A stretch of DNA of 64,000 nt from Paenibacillus_AR sp051594765 (lineage in GTDB: Bacteria > Bacillota > Bacilli > Paenibacillales > NBRC-103111), in contig NZ_JBPPGJ010000013.1 of assembly GCF_051594765.1 (NCBI RefSeq), positions 1-64,000 on the forward strand, written 5' to 3'. Positions within the stretch are counted from its first letter, which is position 1, and the number at the start of each line of letters is the position of its first letter. A model generated the notes under the pieces. The model was not told where the DNA came from and ran no database searches. It saw only the letters and a list, made by a program, of their open reading frames with translations. Positions 23,867 through 33,215 of this stretch are shown piece after piece. Position numbers and translations under genes: made by a program.

Positions 23867-24622
23867 ATGAAGGTAACCATACGTGTATTCGCAGGGCTTG
23901 CCGATAAGCTGGGCGGCTCCGCCGTAGAGTTGGACACAGACGCAGAGACCCTCACGGCAGGCGAATTGAAGATGCTGCTCTCCGAGCGTTACCCCGAAGC
24001 GGCGGGGACCATCCGCATCTCATTCGTGGCCAAGAACCAGGCCTACGCCAAGCCGGAAGAGCTTATCCGGGAAGGTGATGAGCTGGCGCTCATCCCCCCC
24101 GTATCCGGAGGCAGCGGCCTCACTTCCCAGGAGCAGACGGACCGCATGCCGGATGCCCCCATATTGTACGAGCTTACGCGTGACGTGATCGACGCGGGTG
24201 CCGTATCCGCCAAGGTCGCCGATCCGAACCACGGTGCGGCGCTTGCTTTTATCGGCACCACTAGGGAATTCACCCAGGGACAGCGGACGCTGACGCTGGA
24301 TTATGACGCCTATGAGCCTATGGCTCTGGCTACGATGGCTCAGATCGGGGATGAGATCGGCCTGAAGTGGCCCGGCACCCGTTGCGCCATCACCCACCGA
24401 CTGGGACGGGTCGCCGTCGGTGAGACCAGCGTCGTCATCGCCGTTTCCTCGCCGCACCGGGCGGAATGCTACGAAGCCAGCCGGTATGCCATCGAGCGTC
24501 TCAAGCAGGTGGTTCCTATCTGGAAGAAGGAGCTGTGGGAGGACGGGTCCGAATGGAAGGGACACCAGCTTGGTCCCTGGGACCCCACCGCACCTGCTGC
24601 CGAGGGAGGCATCCCCGGATGA
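23867..24622 (+). CDS. MoaD-MoaE fusion, molybdopterin synthase in one chain
   Basis: Residues 1 to about 82 are a MoaD (ubiquitin-like) domain ending in PPVSGGSG; after a linker rich in Gln, Thr and Asp, residues about 100-240 are MoaE (RDVIDAG, GALAFIGTTRE, LDYDAYEPMA, HRLGRVAVGE, CYEASRYAIERLK, VPIWKKE with the catalytic lysines). Together they convert precursor Z to molybdopterin. Since MoaD works through a free C-terminal Gly-Gly thiocarboxylate, the chain should need a cut after the GG, as reported for mycobacterial MoaX. The ATG at 23867 is six bases from AGGAGG; the ATG at 23861 touches it and is unlikely. Confidence 0.9.
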   Translation: MKVTIRVFAGLADKLGGSAVELDTDAETLTAGELKMLLSERYPEAAGTIRISFVAKNQAYAKPEELIREGDELALIPPVSGGSGLTSQEQTDRMPDAPILYELTRDVIDAGAVSAKVADPNHGAALAFIGTTREFTQGQRTLTLDYDAYEPMALATMAQIGDEIGLKWPGTRCAITHRLGRVAVGETSVVIAVSSPHRAECYEASRYAIERLKQVVPIWKKELWEDGSEWKGHQLGPWDPTAPAAEGGIPG

Positions 24623-25671
24623 CGGAATCCATGTTTCCCCCCGTCCCTTCCCGCTATTCCCGTCAGCTTCTGTTCGCTCCCATCGGGGAAGAAGGCCAGC
24701 GGAGGCTGATGAATGCCCGAGTGGCCATTGTCGGAATGGGCGCTCTGGGGACCGTGCTCGCCAACCACATGGTCCGCGCCGGGGTGGGTTACGTCCGGAT
24801 CATCGACCGGGACTTCGTCGAAGAGAGCAATCTCCAGCGCCAGATGCTGTATGTGGAGGCCGATGCGGCGGAGTCCAAGCCCAAAGCCGCAGCCGCAGCG
24901 GAGCGTCTCGGACGGATCAACTCGCTGGTGCGGATCGAGGCTCATGTGGCGGATCTGAATCCGTCCAACGCGGAGGAGCTGCTCACCGGTGTGGATCTGG
25001 TCCTGGACGGCAGCGATAATTTCTCCGTCCGCTTCCTTGTGAACGATGTCTGCGTGAAGCATCGAATCCCTTGGATCTACGGAGGCGCCGTAAGCTCCCG
25101 GGGCGTCGTCATGCCCATCCTGCCCGGCGAGACTCCCTGTCTCCGCTGCATGTTCGGCAATGTGCCCGAGCAGGGTACCGCCGAAACGTGCGATACGGCC
25201 GGAGTTATCGGCCCCATCATCCATATCGTAGCTTCTTATCAAGCCACCGAAGCCCTGAAGCTTTTGACCGGCAGCCTGGACAAGGTAAACCGCAGCATGC
25301 AGCACATGGATCTCTGGAACAATCATTACGGCTCCGTCGACATATCCGGCGGAAGACAAGCGGATTGCCCCTGCTGCAGCAGTGGCCGCTACGAGTTCCT
25401 GACCTCCGAGCTGGAGGGGGAGTCCATCCAGTCTCTATGCGGACGCAATTCGGTCCAGATCGTCCCGGTCCGTTCCCGCAAGCTGGATCTGACGGAGTGG
25501 GAGACCACCTTCCGGAAGCTGGGCCCTACCGAACGCAATCCATTCCTGCTCAAGTTCCAGCCGTCGCCCGACCTGACCTTGGTGCTGTTTCCCGATGGAC
25601 GGGCCATGATCCAAGGGACCTCGGACCTTACCGCCGCCAAAACGCTGTACAGCAAATATGTCGGAATGTGA
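24619..25671 (+). CDS. MoeB/ThiF/HesA family adenylyltransferase
   Basis: The 350-residue E1-like enzyme should adenylate the MoaD tail. It has the nucleotide loop VGMGALGT near residue 40, RQMLY, DGSDNFSVRFLVND, the Cys region AETCDTAGVIGP, and two zinc-binding pairs, CLRC and CPCC. The final 95 residues form the small beta domain common in Bacillus members. Its ATG overlaps the fusion gene's stop (ATGA) and uses GGGAGG within that gene, so the two are translationally coupled. This supports molybdopterin rather than thiamin work, although no moaA, moaB or moaC is in the window. Confidence 0.9.
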   Translation: MTESMFPPVPSRYSRQLLFAPIGEEGQRRLMNARVAIVGMGALGTVLANHMVRAGVGYVRIIDRDFVEESNLQRQMLYVEADAAESKPKAAAAAERLGRINSLVRIEAHVADLNPSNAEELLTGVDLVLDGSDNFSVRFLVNDVCVKHRIPWIYGGAVSSRGVVMPILPGETPCLRCMFGNVPEQGTAETCDTAGVIGPIIHIVASYQATEALKLLTGSLDKVNRSMQHMDLWNNHYGSVDISGGRQADCPCCSSGRYEFLTSELEGESIQSLCGRNSVQIVPVRSRKLDLTEWETTFRKLGPTERNPFLLKFQPSPDLTLVLFPDGRAMIQGTSDLTAAKTLYSKYVGM

Positions 25672-25787
25672 CGATTTATAGGGGGTGTAACCGGTTTCGT
25701 TATTGCCAATCCTCATATTCGCTGGTACTATGGAATTACCTGATCTGTAAGGTTTATACAGGCTTCGTTCCCTAGGAGGATTTCCCC

Positions 25788-26828
25788 ATGAGAGTACACG
25801 TGATGGATTTACAGCCCGGAGATCAGCTAACCAAGGATATATTCAACGCATACGGACTGCACGTGCTTTCATCCGAGACAGTCCTTGATGGGGAGTCCAT
25901 CTCCAAGCTGTTCTGCCATAATATTGATTATGTAGACATCATAAGGCCTGATAAGAGCACTGCAAGGGAAGAATCCAAGAGGACCCATTCCTTGGTCGCC
26001 ATGTCCTACGAAGCCGGCTTAGCGGGGGTCAACGCTATCTTTAGCCAAGCCTTCTCGGAGGGCAAGATCGACCCCAAGATCGTAGACACCAGCTTCGAGC
26101 CGCTGGCGGACAACTTCCGCAAGGAGAACAACCTGGTGTCCCTGATGCTCTCGCTGGACAACGGAGATGAATATACGTACCAGCACAGCCTGCAGGTCGG
26201 CATGTTCGCTTATTATATCTCCAAGTGGCTGGGCCATTCGGAGGAATCCGCCCTGCTCGCCGGTAAGGCCGGTTTCCTGCACGACATCGGCAAGAGCAAG
26301 ATCGATCCGGAGATTCTGCAGAAGCCGGCCAAGCTTACGGAGCAGGAATTCGAGATCATCAAGCAGCACACCGTCTACGGCAAGGAAATTCTCGAGCAGA
26401 CGTATGATTCCCAATCTCCTATCGTGTTGGGCGCGCTCGAGCATCATGAACGGTATGACGGCAGCGGATACCCTCACAACGTGCGTTCCGACAAGATCCA
26501 TCCCGTGTCGAAGATCCTGGCCGTAGCCGATATCTACAGCGCGATGATCAGCTCCCGAATCTATCAGAAGGAGAAGGACATGCTTTTCGTTCTTCGCGAG
26601 CTGCACCGAATCAGCTTCGGCGAGATCGATCCTCATATCACGCAGGTATTCATCCGGCATATGGTTCCCAATTTCGAAGGCAAGAGCGTCATCCTGAATA
26701 CCGGGGAGCAAGGCGTCATCCTATTGACGAACCCGACGGATTTCTTCAACCCCCTCATACAGGTGGAGAACCATTTCGTGGACCTGTCCAAACGGCCGGA
26801 TCTGCATATTCATAAGATCGTGAACTAA
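25788..26828 (+). CDS. HD-GYP domain phosphodiesterase, second copy
   Basis: The 346-residue protein has the same layout as 20190-21293: an N-terminal DUF3391-like stretch (MDLQPGDQLTKDIFNAYG), an HD-GYP domain at about 120-290 (QHSLQVGMFAYYIS, HDIGKSKIDPEIL, ALEHHERYDGSGYPHNVRSDKI, VADIYSAMISSRIYQ), and a beta-rich end. The catalytic residues are intact, so a cyclic-di-GMP phosphodiesterase is likely. The ATG follows TAGGAGG. Similarity to the other copy is moderate; they are old paralogs. Monocistronic with a strong terminator. Confidence 0.9.
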   Translation: MRVHVMDLQPGDQLTKDIFNAYGLHVLSSETVLDGESISKLFCHNIDYVDIIRPDKSTAREESKRTHSLVAMSYEAGLAGVNAIFSQAFSEGKIDPKIVDTSFEPLADNFRKENNLVSLMLSLDNGDEYTYQHSLQVGMFAYYISKWLGHSEESALLAGKAGFLHDIGKSKIDPEILQKPAKLTEQEFEIIKQHTVYGKEILEQTYDSQSPIVLGALEHHERYDGSGYPHNVRSDKIHPVSKILAVADIYSAMISSRIYQKEKDMLFVLRELHRISFGEIDPHITQVFIRHMVPNFEGKSVILNTGEQGVILLTNPTDFFNPLIQVENHFVDLSKRPDLHIHKIVN

Positions 26829-26831
26829 TGC

Positions 26832-26880
26832 CAAAACCTTCAAGAGTGAGCTTAGAGCTCCTCTTGAAGGTTTTGTTGTT
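26832..26880. terminator. Strong terminator between HD-GYP and NlpC/P60 genes
   Basis: CAAAACCTTCAAGAG (26832-26846) pairs perfectly with 26861-26875 around a loop that holds a further GAGCTTAGAGCTC-type palindrome. It can work on both strands. Confidence 0.88.
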
Positions 26881-26892
26881 GTGAACGAAGGA

Positions 26893-27990
26893 TTAATATA
26901 CGATCCGCTTGGCAAACAGGAAGGTTTCCTTCCAGTACGCTTTGTTCAGACTGATGATCTGGACGCCGTCCTTCGGGAGCGGAGAAGCATTGATCATCTT
27001 CATGTCCCCGATATAGATCCCCACGTGGCCGACGGTCTTATTGGACTTGAACCGGCCCGGCACATAGAAGTAGACCAGATCGCCCCGCCGCAGGCTGGTC
27101 CGGCTGACCGTATTGCCCAGCTTCGCTTGAGCCCGGGCGGTACGCGGCAGGGTGACGCCGTATTTGCCGAACAGATATTGGGTGTAGGAGGAGCAGTCAA
27201 ATTTGCCGGATTGCGGATAAGGGGATGCGCCGAAATCATATTTGACACCCAGATAGGTTTTGGCCCGTGCAATAAGAGACGGAATGTTGATGTTCTTGAG
27301 AGCTGCTGCCGTTACGGCTCCGTCCGCGTCGATGGCCATGGAGGAAGGTGCTTCGTTGGTAGTAGCGTCCTTGAAAGGATCATCCGGATCCTCGCCGAAA
27401 TTCAACGCATCTCCCTGGCTTAAGGGGCCATCCTCGTCCACCTTTAAGTGAACCGGGTTGGGCTGTGCGTGAAAGACCAGCTGATCCCCCTGCCGGGTGA
27501 AGCTGACCTCTTCCGACAGCAGATCGGATATGGCGCTCACCGGCAAATACGGAATGCCATCCACCGGAATGGCGGCATGAGACAAGTTGAACTTCTCCTC
27601 TTCCTTCCGGGCTTCAGTCGTGTTCATCTTAATCTCATAAGCGGCATCATGGTTCCCGAATTTCAGCAGGCTCTGATTGGCATCCCATACGTTGCGGAAC
27701 CCGATGATCTCCAACAGCTTGGTCGCCTGGACGTAGTCCGTGCCGCTGATATGGCGGATCGGTACGCTCCCGTCCGATTCCACTTGCAGGGGAACGGCAC
27801 CTCCTCCGGCGATGGACGTCGTACCCCCTTGGGGCTGAGACTGGGACTGTGCTTGAGCCGATGCCCCCGGGCTGGGGGACGCTCCTTGACCTTGACCGGA
27901 TTTGTTCCCTTGGTCGGTGCACGCGGCGGACAGGGTCAAGGTCATGGCCATAACGGCCGCCATAGTCGGACGTAACGCTTTTGGCTTCAT
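26893..27990 (-). CDS. NlpC/P60 (C40) family peptidase lipoprotein
   Basis: The 365-residue precursor has a signal peptide with lipobox LSAAC (cysteine near 24), then a Gly/Ser/Gln-rich linker, a copper-amine-oxidase-N-like substrate-binding region (about 80-200: VQATKLLEIIGFRNVWDANQ, IPVDGIPYLPVSAI), and a C-terminal NlpC/P60 domain with catalytic Cys in GKFDCSSYTQYLF and His in TVGHVGIYIG. It should cut peptide bonds in peptidoglycan stems at the outer membrane face. The ATG at 27990 follows GAGGAG. Modification by the Lgt of this window is expected. Confidence 0.9.
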   Translation of the reverse strand: MKPKALRPTMAAVMAMTLTLSAACTDQGNKSGQGQGASPSPGASAQAQSQSQPQGGTTSIAGGGAVPLQVESDGSVPIRHISGTDYVQATKLLEIIGFRNVWDANQSLLKFGNHDAAYEIKMNTTEARKEEEKFNLSHAAIPVDGIPYLPVSAISDLLSEEVSFTRQGDQLVFHAQPNPVHLKVDEDGPLSQGDALNFGEDPDDPFKDATTNEAPSSMAIDADGAVTAAALKNINIPSLIARAKTYLGVKYDFGASPYPQSGKFDCSSYTQYLFGKYGVTLPRTARAQAKLGNTVSRTSLRRGDLVYFYVPGRFKSNKTVGHVGIYIGDMKMINASPLPKDGVQIISLNKAYWKETFLFAKRIVY

Positions 27991-28064
27991 GGTCGGATCT
28001 CCTCTATTCATCTGAATTAGACACTGTCTTTAGAATCAGATAACGAAGGCTCCTTTATGAATGG

Positions 28065-28094
28065 AAAAAAAAAGCTCCCGATTGCCTCGGAAGC
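28065..28094 (-). terminator. Terminator of the second chemoreceptor
   Basis: Minus strand GCTTCC-GAGGCAATC-GGGAGC followed by nine T. Confidence 0.8.
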
Positions 28095-28126
28095 GAAAAA
28101 TAAGCTTGTATATCGGTACGATCCGG

Positions 28127-29908
28127 TTACCCGATACGGAATTGTCCCACAGCGTGCTGAAGATCCTCCGCCAGCTGTGCCATGGAGCGCGCATTCCCGC
28201 TCATCTCGTCCAATGTGGCATGCTGCTCCTCATTGGCTGCCGCGGATTCCTGGCTTAAGGCAACCCCATTCTGCGCGGAATCCGTAACCAGCTTCATGGA
28301 ACGGGTCACCGTTCCGCTCTCCTGAGCGATCACCAGAATGGAAGAAGCAACCTCCTCCATATCCGTAGAGAGCTCCTCGGCCAAGGCGTGGATGGATTCA
28401 AAGGATTGGTCCAGCTTGTTGTCTCCGACGACCTTCTCGAGAAGGCTCCGCCCCTCCCGGCTGAACACAACGGCATTTCGGACATCCTCCTGAATGGTCT
28501 CGATGAGTGAAGCGATTTCCGCGGTCTGGTGGCGGGATTGCTCGGCCAGCTTCTTCACTTCGCCTGCCACGACGCCGAATCCCCGTCCGGCTTCCCCGGC
28601 ACGGGCCGCTTCGATGGAGGCATTCAGCGAGAGCAGATTGGTCTGGGTGGCAATATCCGAGATCATCTGGATGATACTCTGAATCTGTTCCGAACGGGCC
28701 GCCAATTTCTCCATCTGCGCGCTGGTCTGCTGTGTAGTTTCCCCCATCATCCCCAGCGCCCTTCGGGCCAGCATCAGCTGTGTCTGGCCGTTCTCCGTCA
28801 TTTCATTGGTCCGGGAGGCCAGCTTGGCTGCCTTCGCGCTCTGATTCACGATGCTCGTAATGCTTCGGTCCATATTCAGGATGGAGGCATTGGTTTCTTG
28901 AACCCCGGACATCTGCAGCTCCAGTCCTTCGGCCAGACTCTGGGTAGATTGGGAGATCTGTTCGCCGGCCATCTTAGACTGCTCCGCATTAGCCATGAGC
29001 TGCTCCGAGCTGGCTGATAAGGTCAGCGCACTCTCCTGAATCAGCGCAATCATATTCCGTATTCCATCAATCATGCCATTGAAGGAGCGGGTCAGTCGTC
29101 CGATCTCATCCTTTGACCCATAGCTTCCTTGAACCGTCAGGTCTCCCCGCTCGGCCTGGGCCATCAACCGTTCCATATCCCGGAGGGGGCTGCATACCGA
29201 ACGGTACAAGCCATAGCCCGTTACGGCCAGCAGGAGAACGGAGGCGACCGCAACCAGGATGAGCACCGCCCGTTCATGGTCCACTTCTTCATCATTTATC
29301 TGATCCGTCTGTTCTATACTATTCAGATGATTCTGCTTGATAGCCTGGGAGATTTCCTCCAGCTTGGCCTGAAGGGGCAGCACCTGACTTTTATAGACCT
29401 CCACGATTTTTCCGGCTCCTAGTGCAGGGGAAGCGGCGCTGGTCCCTGCCTCGGATACGGAAGCGAAGATGGCCCGCTGCTTCTGGTAGTTCTCTTTGAA
29501 TTCATCCAGCAGCCGCTTGTTCGTTTCCTCATGATTGGCTGCTTCTTCGTACCGTTTCACCATCTCATCATTGCTCGCGATGATCTTCTGGGCTTCCGTC
29601 ACAATTTCTTTGCGCCGGTTGTCATTGGCAAGCGTGATATATTCCAAGAGCAGACTATTTGTTTTCACTAGATTCCGTTCCACTTCTGTCATCCGGGTCA
29701 GCGGCTCTATCTCCTTCGAGAAGGCTGAATCCCAACGTTCGTCGGCTTGGACCAGATCTTGATAGTGCAGGGTCATGGCTATTCCGATAATCACCAGCGA
29801 TAACAAGACCAGTACGGCAATTTTGGCGCCGACCGGTCTGTCTTTCCATAGGGAAAAGCCCCACTCTCTTGTGCTGCCTAGCTTCTGAAACCAATTTGTT
29901 TTTGACAT
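28127..29908 (-). CDS. Methyl-accepting chemotaxis protein with four-helix sensor
   Basis: The 593-residue receptor has a membrane segment at about 28-46, an extracellular helical sensor of about 185 residues resembling the 4HB_MCP type, a second segment at about 235-255, a HAMP domain, and the cytoplasmic hairpin with tip IATQTNLLSLNASIEAARA. The ATG at 29908 follows GAGGTGA; an upstream in-frame ATG at 30010 has no ribosome site. The ligand is unknown. It is unrelated in its sensor part to the receptor at 14510-16204. Confidence 0.92.
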   Translation of the reverse strand: MSKTNWFQKLGSTREWGFSLWKDRPVGAKIAVLVLLSLVIIGIAMTLHYQDLVQADERWDSAFSKEIEPLTRMTEVERNLVKTNSLLLEYITLANDNRRKEIVTEAQKIIASNDEMVKRYEEAANHEETNKRLLDEFKENYQKQRAIFASVSEAGTSAASPALGAGKIVEVYKSQVLPLQAKLEEISQAIKQNHLNSIEQTDQINDEEVDHERAVLILVAVASVLLLAVTGYGLYRSVCSPLRDMERLMAQAERGDLTVQGSYGSKDEIGRLTRSFNGMIDGIRNMIALIQESALTLSASSEQLMANAEQSKMAGEQISQSTQSLAEGLELQMSGVQETNASILNMDRSITSIVNQSAKAAKLASRTNEMTENGQTQLMLARRALGMMGETTQQTSAQMEKLAARSEQIQSIIQMISDIATQTNLLSLNASIEAARAGEAGRGFGVVAGEVKKLAEQSRHQTAEIASLIETIQEDVRNAVVFSREGRSLLEKVVGDNKLDQSFESIHALAEELSTDMEEVASSILVIAQESGTVTRSMKLVTDSAQNGVALSQESAAANEEQHATLDEMSGNARSMAQLAEDLQHAVGQFRIG

Positions 29909-29984
29909 CGATGTCACCTCAAGGTTATGTAGAAATTGGTCGTCATTACGAGAGAATTGTAACATTTTGTCGATGACGATATCA

Positions 29985-30039
29985 AGAAAATATATTTTAT
30001 CGCTTTTCATATCATTTCTTTGCAGAGAAAATATATTTT
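29985..30039. repeat. Pair of AT-rich direct repeats upstream of the chemoreceptor
   Basis: AGAAAATATATTTT occurs at 29985-29998 and again at 30026-30039, exactly 41 bp apart (about four helical turns). Each contains the palindrome AAAATATATTTT. They lie 77-131 bp before the chemoreceptor start. Confidence 0.6.
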
Positions 30040-30053
30040 CATGATCTCAACAC

Positions 30054-30082
30054 AAAAGGCCCCCTAAGAATAGGGAGCCTTA
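30054..30082 (-). terminator. Terminator of the double GNAT gene
   Basis: Minus strand AAGGCTCCCT-ATTCTT-AGGGGGCCTT followed by TTG; one G-U pair. Confidence 0.78.
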
Positions 30083-30131
30083 GCCACCGCCTTCCGCGGA
30101 GGCTTTGTATCTATTTCAGAGAGCCATGTTC

Positions 30132-31031
30132 TCAAATCTTCGGGGCCTGATAATAATTCATCACGGACATTTCCTGAAAGCCGCAGGCGGTGTAAAGATG
30201 GAGGGCGTTGGCGTTTTTGCATTCCACATCCAGCTCGGCCTCGGGAATATTCCGCTCCCGGATCAAGAGCAGTGCTTCCTTCAGTGCCGCCTTGCCCAAG
30301 CCCTGTCCCCTCTGATCCGGAACAATGCCAAAACCGCTGATAAAGGCGGTTGAATCGGCATAAGTGATCTTGATCCGGCCGACGTCCATCCCGTCCCGCT
30401 CTACCAGATAGGTGACCCTATTGCGTTTTTCCTCCTCCTCCGGAAGAACATCCACCTCCCCATTTCCGCCGAAAATAGCCACATCCAGCCGTTCCAGACT
30501 CGATATATCCTCGTTGCTGGCCTTCCTCAGGGCTACCAGCTCTGAACGCTCCTCCGTACTATGCTCACGCAGCCGCATGCGGTATTCCGAAAAATCATAT
30601 GTTCCGCTTACCGAACGGATAAAGCCTTGACCAGATTCGGATTTTCCGTCGGACAAAAGCAGGATTTTATCGAAGCTCCGTCTTCTGCATTCCTCCACAG
30701 CCAATCCACAGAGCCTGGTGAAAATCCCCTTCCTCCGGTAATCCGGATGGGTCATACCGTTGAGCTCCGCCGCATTGCCGCCTCCGAAGCTGGCAATGCC
30801 CAGATAGGATACCAATTCTCCATCCGCATAATACAGAAATTCGTTCAGCTCTGTGATACCGGGCACGGCCGATTTGGGGCGGTGAAGCCGGTAATCCGTC
30901 TCCAGCTTCAGGTTGGTGCCGTCGTGGGCGTGGCAAATGGCCTCCAGCCGGTTAATCTCAGCATATTGTGTGTGGGTGATATATTGCTTAATCACGATAC
31001 TGTCGTTGCGGAGCGCTTCGTTTCCAGTCAT
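30132..31031 (-). CDS. Two-domain GNAT acetyltransferase
   Basis: The 299-residue protein holds two GNAT-like halves. The first has LNGMTHPDYRRKGIFTRLC near residue 95; the second has the stronger acetyl-CoA loop ISGFGIVPDQRGQGLGKAALKEAL near 230 and HLYTACGFQEM at its end. Substrate unknown. The ATG at 31031 lies seven bases after AAAGGAG; upstream starts in the same frame lack a site. Monocistronic. Confidence 0.87.
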   Translation of the reverse strand: MTGNEALRNDSIVIKQYITHTQYAEINRLEAICHAHDGTNLKLETDYRLHRPKSAVPGITELNEFLYYADGELVSYLGIASFGGGNAAELNGMTHPDYRRKGIFTRLCGLAVEECRRRSFDKILLLSDGKSESGQGFIRSVSGTYDFSEYRMRLREHSTEERSELVALRKASNEDISSLERLDVAIFGGNGEVDVLPEEEEKRNRVTYLVERDGMDVGRIKITYADSTAFISGFGIVPDQRGQGLGKAALKEALLLIRERNIPEAELDVECKNANALHLYTACGFQEMSVMNYYQAPKI

Positions 31032-31124
31032 GCGCATTCTCCTTTCCCTTGCCCGATAAGCATAGTATGACAAAAGAGAGAAGAACAGAGGCGACTTCCG
31101 TTTTAATTAAAGTTGCCGCGGTCT

Positions 31125-33014
31125 TTAGGGCACGGTGTAAATATTCGGCTGGGTTACGGCGCCCATGCCGTCTCCCAGGTAGAAGCCGGTATGCGGCGGC
31201 TGGTTATAGGCAACATTTTGCCAAGCCACACCCAAACGGTAGATGGGATCATGCATCAGCGTATATATTTTTTGGGTGGTCACCGCCGTTGTGGTGTAAA
31301 CCCGCAAAGCGCTGCTGTCGGCAGTCCGCCAGATAGCTTCCTCTCTCCAGTCCCCTAGGAGGTCAGCCTGCAGGGAGGGGTTGCCCTTGGTACCGTTATT
31401 GGAGCTGGTGCCGGTGGCCGTCAGCAGGTTGCCGGTGGTTTTGGAGGTGTAGTTCCACTTGTCGATTTTACCCACATTGGAGCTGTGATCCAGCAGCTCG
31501 CGGAGCAGATCACCGTCCCACCATATCCCGAAGTTAATGGAGGAAGGAATCGTCGAACTGATCAGCGTGCCTGTAGCCGAGCGCAGGCCTACCCCGTTGG
31601 AGGCCCAGACCTCCTCTCCCTTGTAAGTGGGATCGATATCGGCGGACATGCCGCGTCCCGTATCTGCACTGGTTTTGACGCCCCACAGAACCGTTCCGGT
31701 CTTAGCATCGAACATATACGCACCATAAGCGGCGGAGGTGTTTTCATTGACCTTGAACACCTCGAGGCCTGCTCGGTCCGGGTTCAGGTCCCCCATGTGC
31801 ATGGCATCTCCGTGACCCATGGCCGTGTTGTACAGCTTGGCCCCGTTGTCATCGATCGTCAAGGCGCCGTAAACAATCTCGTCCTTGCTGTCCCCGTCCA
31901 CGTCGCCTACGCTGAGATTGTGGTTGCCTTGACCGGCGGTGCCGGAGTTGGTAGAACTGTTGCTATCGAAGGTCCACTTGCGGGTCAGAGTATTGTTCCG
32001 CCAGTCATACGACACCACTACAGAGCGGGTATAATAGCCCCGGGCCATAACAATGCTGGGACGGACACCGTCCAGATAGGCGACGCAGGCCAAGAAGCGG
32101 TCCACCCGGTTGCCGTAATTATCACCCCAGTCGGAAACATTGCCCCGGGCGGGGAGGTAGTCCACGGTGGTGAGCGCTTTGCCGTTGGTGCCGGAGAACA
32201 CCGTCAGGAATTCCGGCCCGCTCAGAACATAACCACTGGAATTGCGGTAATCCGCGGAGGCGTTACCAATGACCACACCCGTACCGTCCTTGGTGCCGTC
32301 CGCCGTTTTGCAGACAACTTCAGCCTTGCCGTCCCCGTCAAAATCATAAACCAGGAACTGAGTGTAGTGGGCTCCTGCCCGGATATTCCTGCCCAGGTCG
32401 ATACGCCACAGGCGGGTGCCGTCCATTTCGTACGCGTCCAGATAGACATTGCCCGTATAACCGGACTGGGAATTGTCCTTGGAGTTGGAGGGGTCCCACT
32501 TGAGGATGATTTCATAATCTCCGTCTCCATCCAGGTCGCCTACGCTGGCGTCATTGGCGTTGTAGGTGTAGGCCACACCGTCCGGGGTGGTGCCGCCTGC
32601 CGGCTTCTGAAGCGGGATATCCAGATAATTGTTGGCCCAGACCGTAGCGGTAGGTGAAGCGACCTGCTCGGTGCCGTTGACCACTGCCTTCACATAATAG
32701 GTGGAGGAAGCGGCGCCGCCAGAATCCTGGTAATTGGTGCTGTTGGTGATGGGCGTGGAGTTCAGCTTGGTTCCGTTACGGTATACGTTAAAGCTTGTGC
32801 TCAAGGACTCCGTTCCCAGGAGACGCCAGCTGAGAAAAACACCGTTGCTTGTTTTAACGGCAACCAGTCCCCGGTTCAGCTTTTCCATCTGTCGGGCGCT
32901 CGCGGCCGATACCGGCTGGGGGGCGGGACTTAGTCCCAGGGGGATCAGCAGGGCGGCGGCAAGCAGAAAACAGGCTGCTTTTTGGGGCTTCAACCATTGG
33001 CGCAACATCATCAT
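31125..33014 (-). CDS. Secreted rhamnogalacturonan lyase, PL11 family
   Basis: The 629-residue precursor starts with a clear signal peptide (basic RQWLKPQK, hydrophobic core, cut near VSAAS, about 38). It resembles YesW/YesX of Bacillus: an N-terminal beta domain followed by an eight-bladed propeller with repeated calcium-type loops such as DLDGDGDYEIILK, DFDGDGKAEVVCK and DVDGDSKDEIVYG. PL11 enzymes cut the alternating rhamnose-galacturonate backbone of rhamnogalacturonan I by beta-elimination outside the cell. Three ATG codons in a row follow AAAGGAGG; the first is used here, though the second has better spacing. A cre-like site lies directly upstream. Confidence 0.92.
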   Translation of the reverse strand: MMMLRQWLKPQKAACFLLAAALLIPLGLSPAPQPVSAASARQMEKLNRGLVAVKTSNGVFLSWRLLGTESLSTSFNVYRNGTKLNSTPITNSTNYQDSGGAASSTYYVKAVVNGTEQVASPTATVWANNYLDIPLQKPAGGTTPDGVAYTYNANDASVGDLDGDGDYEIILKWDPSNSKDNSQSGYTGNVYLDAYEMDGTRLWRIDLGRNIRAGAHYTQFLVYDFDGDGKAEVVCKTADGTKDGTGVVIGNASADYRNSSGYVLSGPEFLTVFSGTNGKALTTVDYLPARGNVSDWGDNYGNRVDRFLACVAYLDGVRPSIVMARGYYTRSVVVSYDWRNNTLTRKWTFDSNSSTNSGTAGQGNHNLSVGDVDGDSKDEIVYGALTIDDNGAKLYNTAMGHGDAMHMGDLNPDRAGLEVFKVNENTSAAYGAYMFDAKTGTVLWGVKTSADTGRGMSADIDPTYKGEEVWASNGVGLRSATGTLISSTIPSSINFGIWWDGDLLRELLDHSSNVGKIDKWNYTSKTTGNLLTATGTSSNNGTKGNPSLQADLLGDWREEAIWRTADSSALRVYTTTAVTTQKIYTLMHDPIYRLGVAWQNVAYNQPPHTGFYLGDGMGAVTQPNIYTVP

Positions 33015-33035
33015 TATTCCTCCTTTGATTTGAGA

Positions 33036-33049
33036 AGTAAGCGATTACA
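33036..33049 (-). promoter_or_regulatory. Putative catabolite repression (cre) site before PL11
   Basis: The minus strand reads TGTAATCGCTTACT, one mismatch (last base) from the CcpA consensus TGWNANCGNTNWCA, 22-35 bp before the first ATG. The location suits a road-block or promoter-proximal site. Confidence 0.55.
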
Positions 33050-33215
33050 TAAATTGCTGTTCGAATCTTGGCCTACTTGACCTCCTTTCTATGGAATAAT
33101 GGGAATATATGGCTTTTCTTGGTGTATAACCCTAGTATAGGTAAATGCAAAAAGGATGCACTCCAAAAAACAGATACGATTGTTCAATAATCAGGGAACT
33201 TGTCCATTTTTAGGC

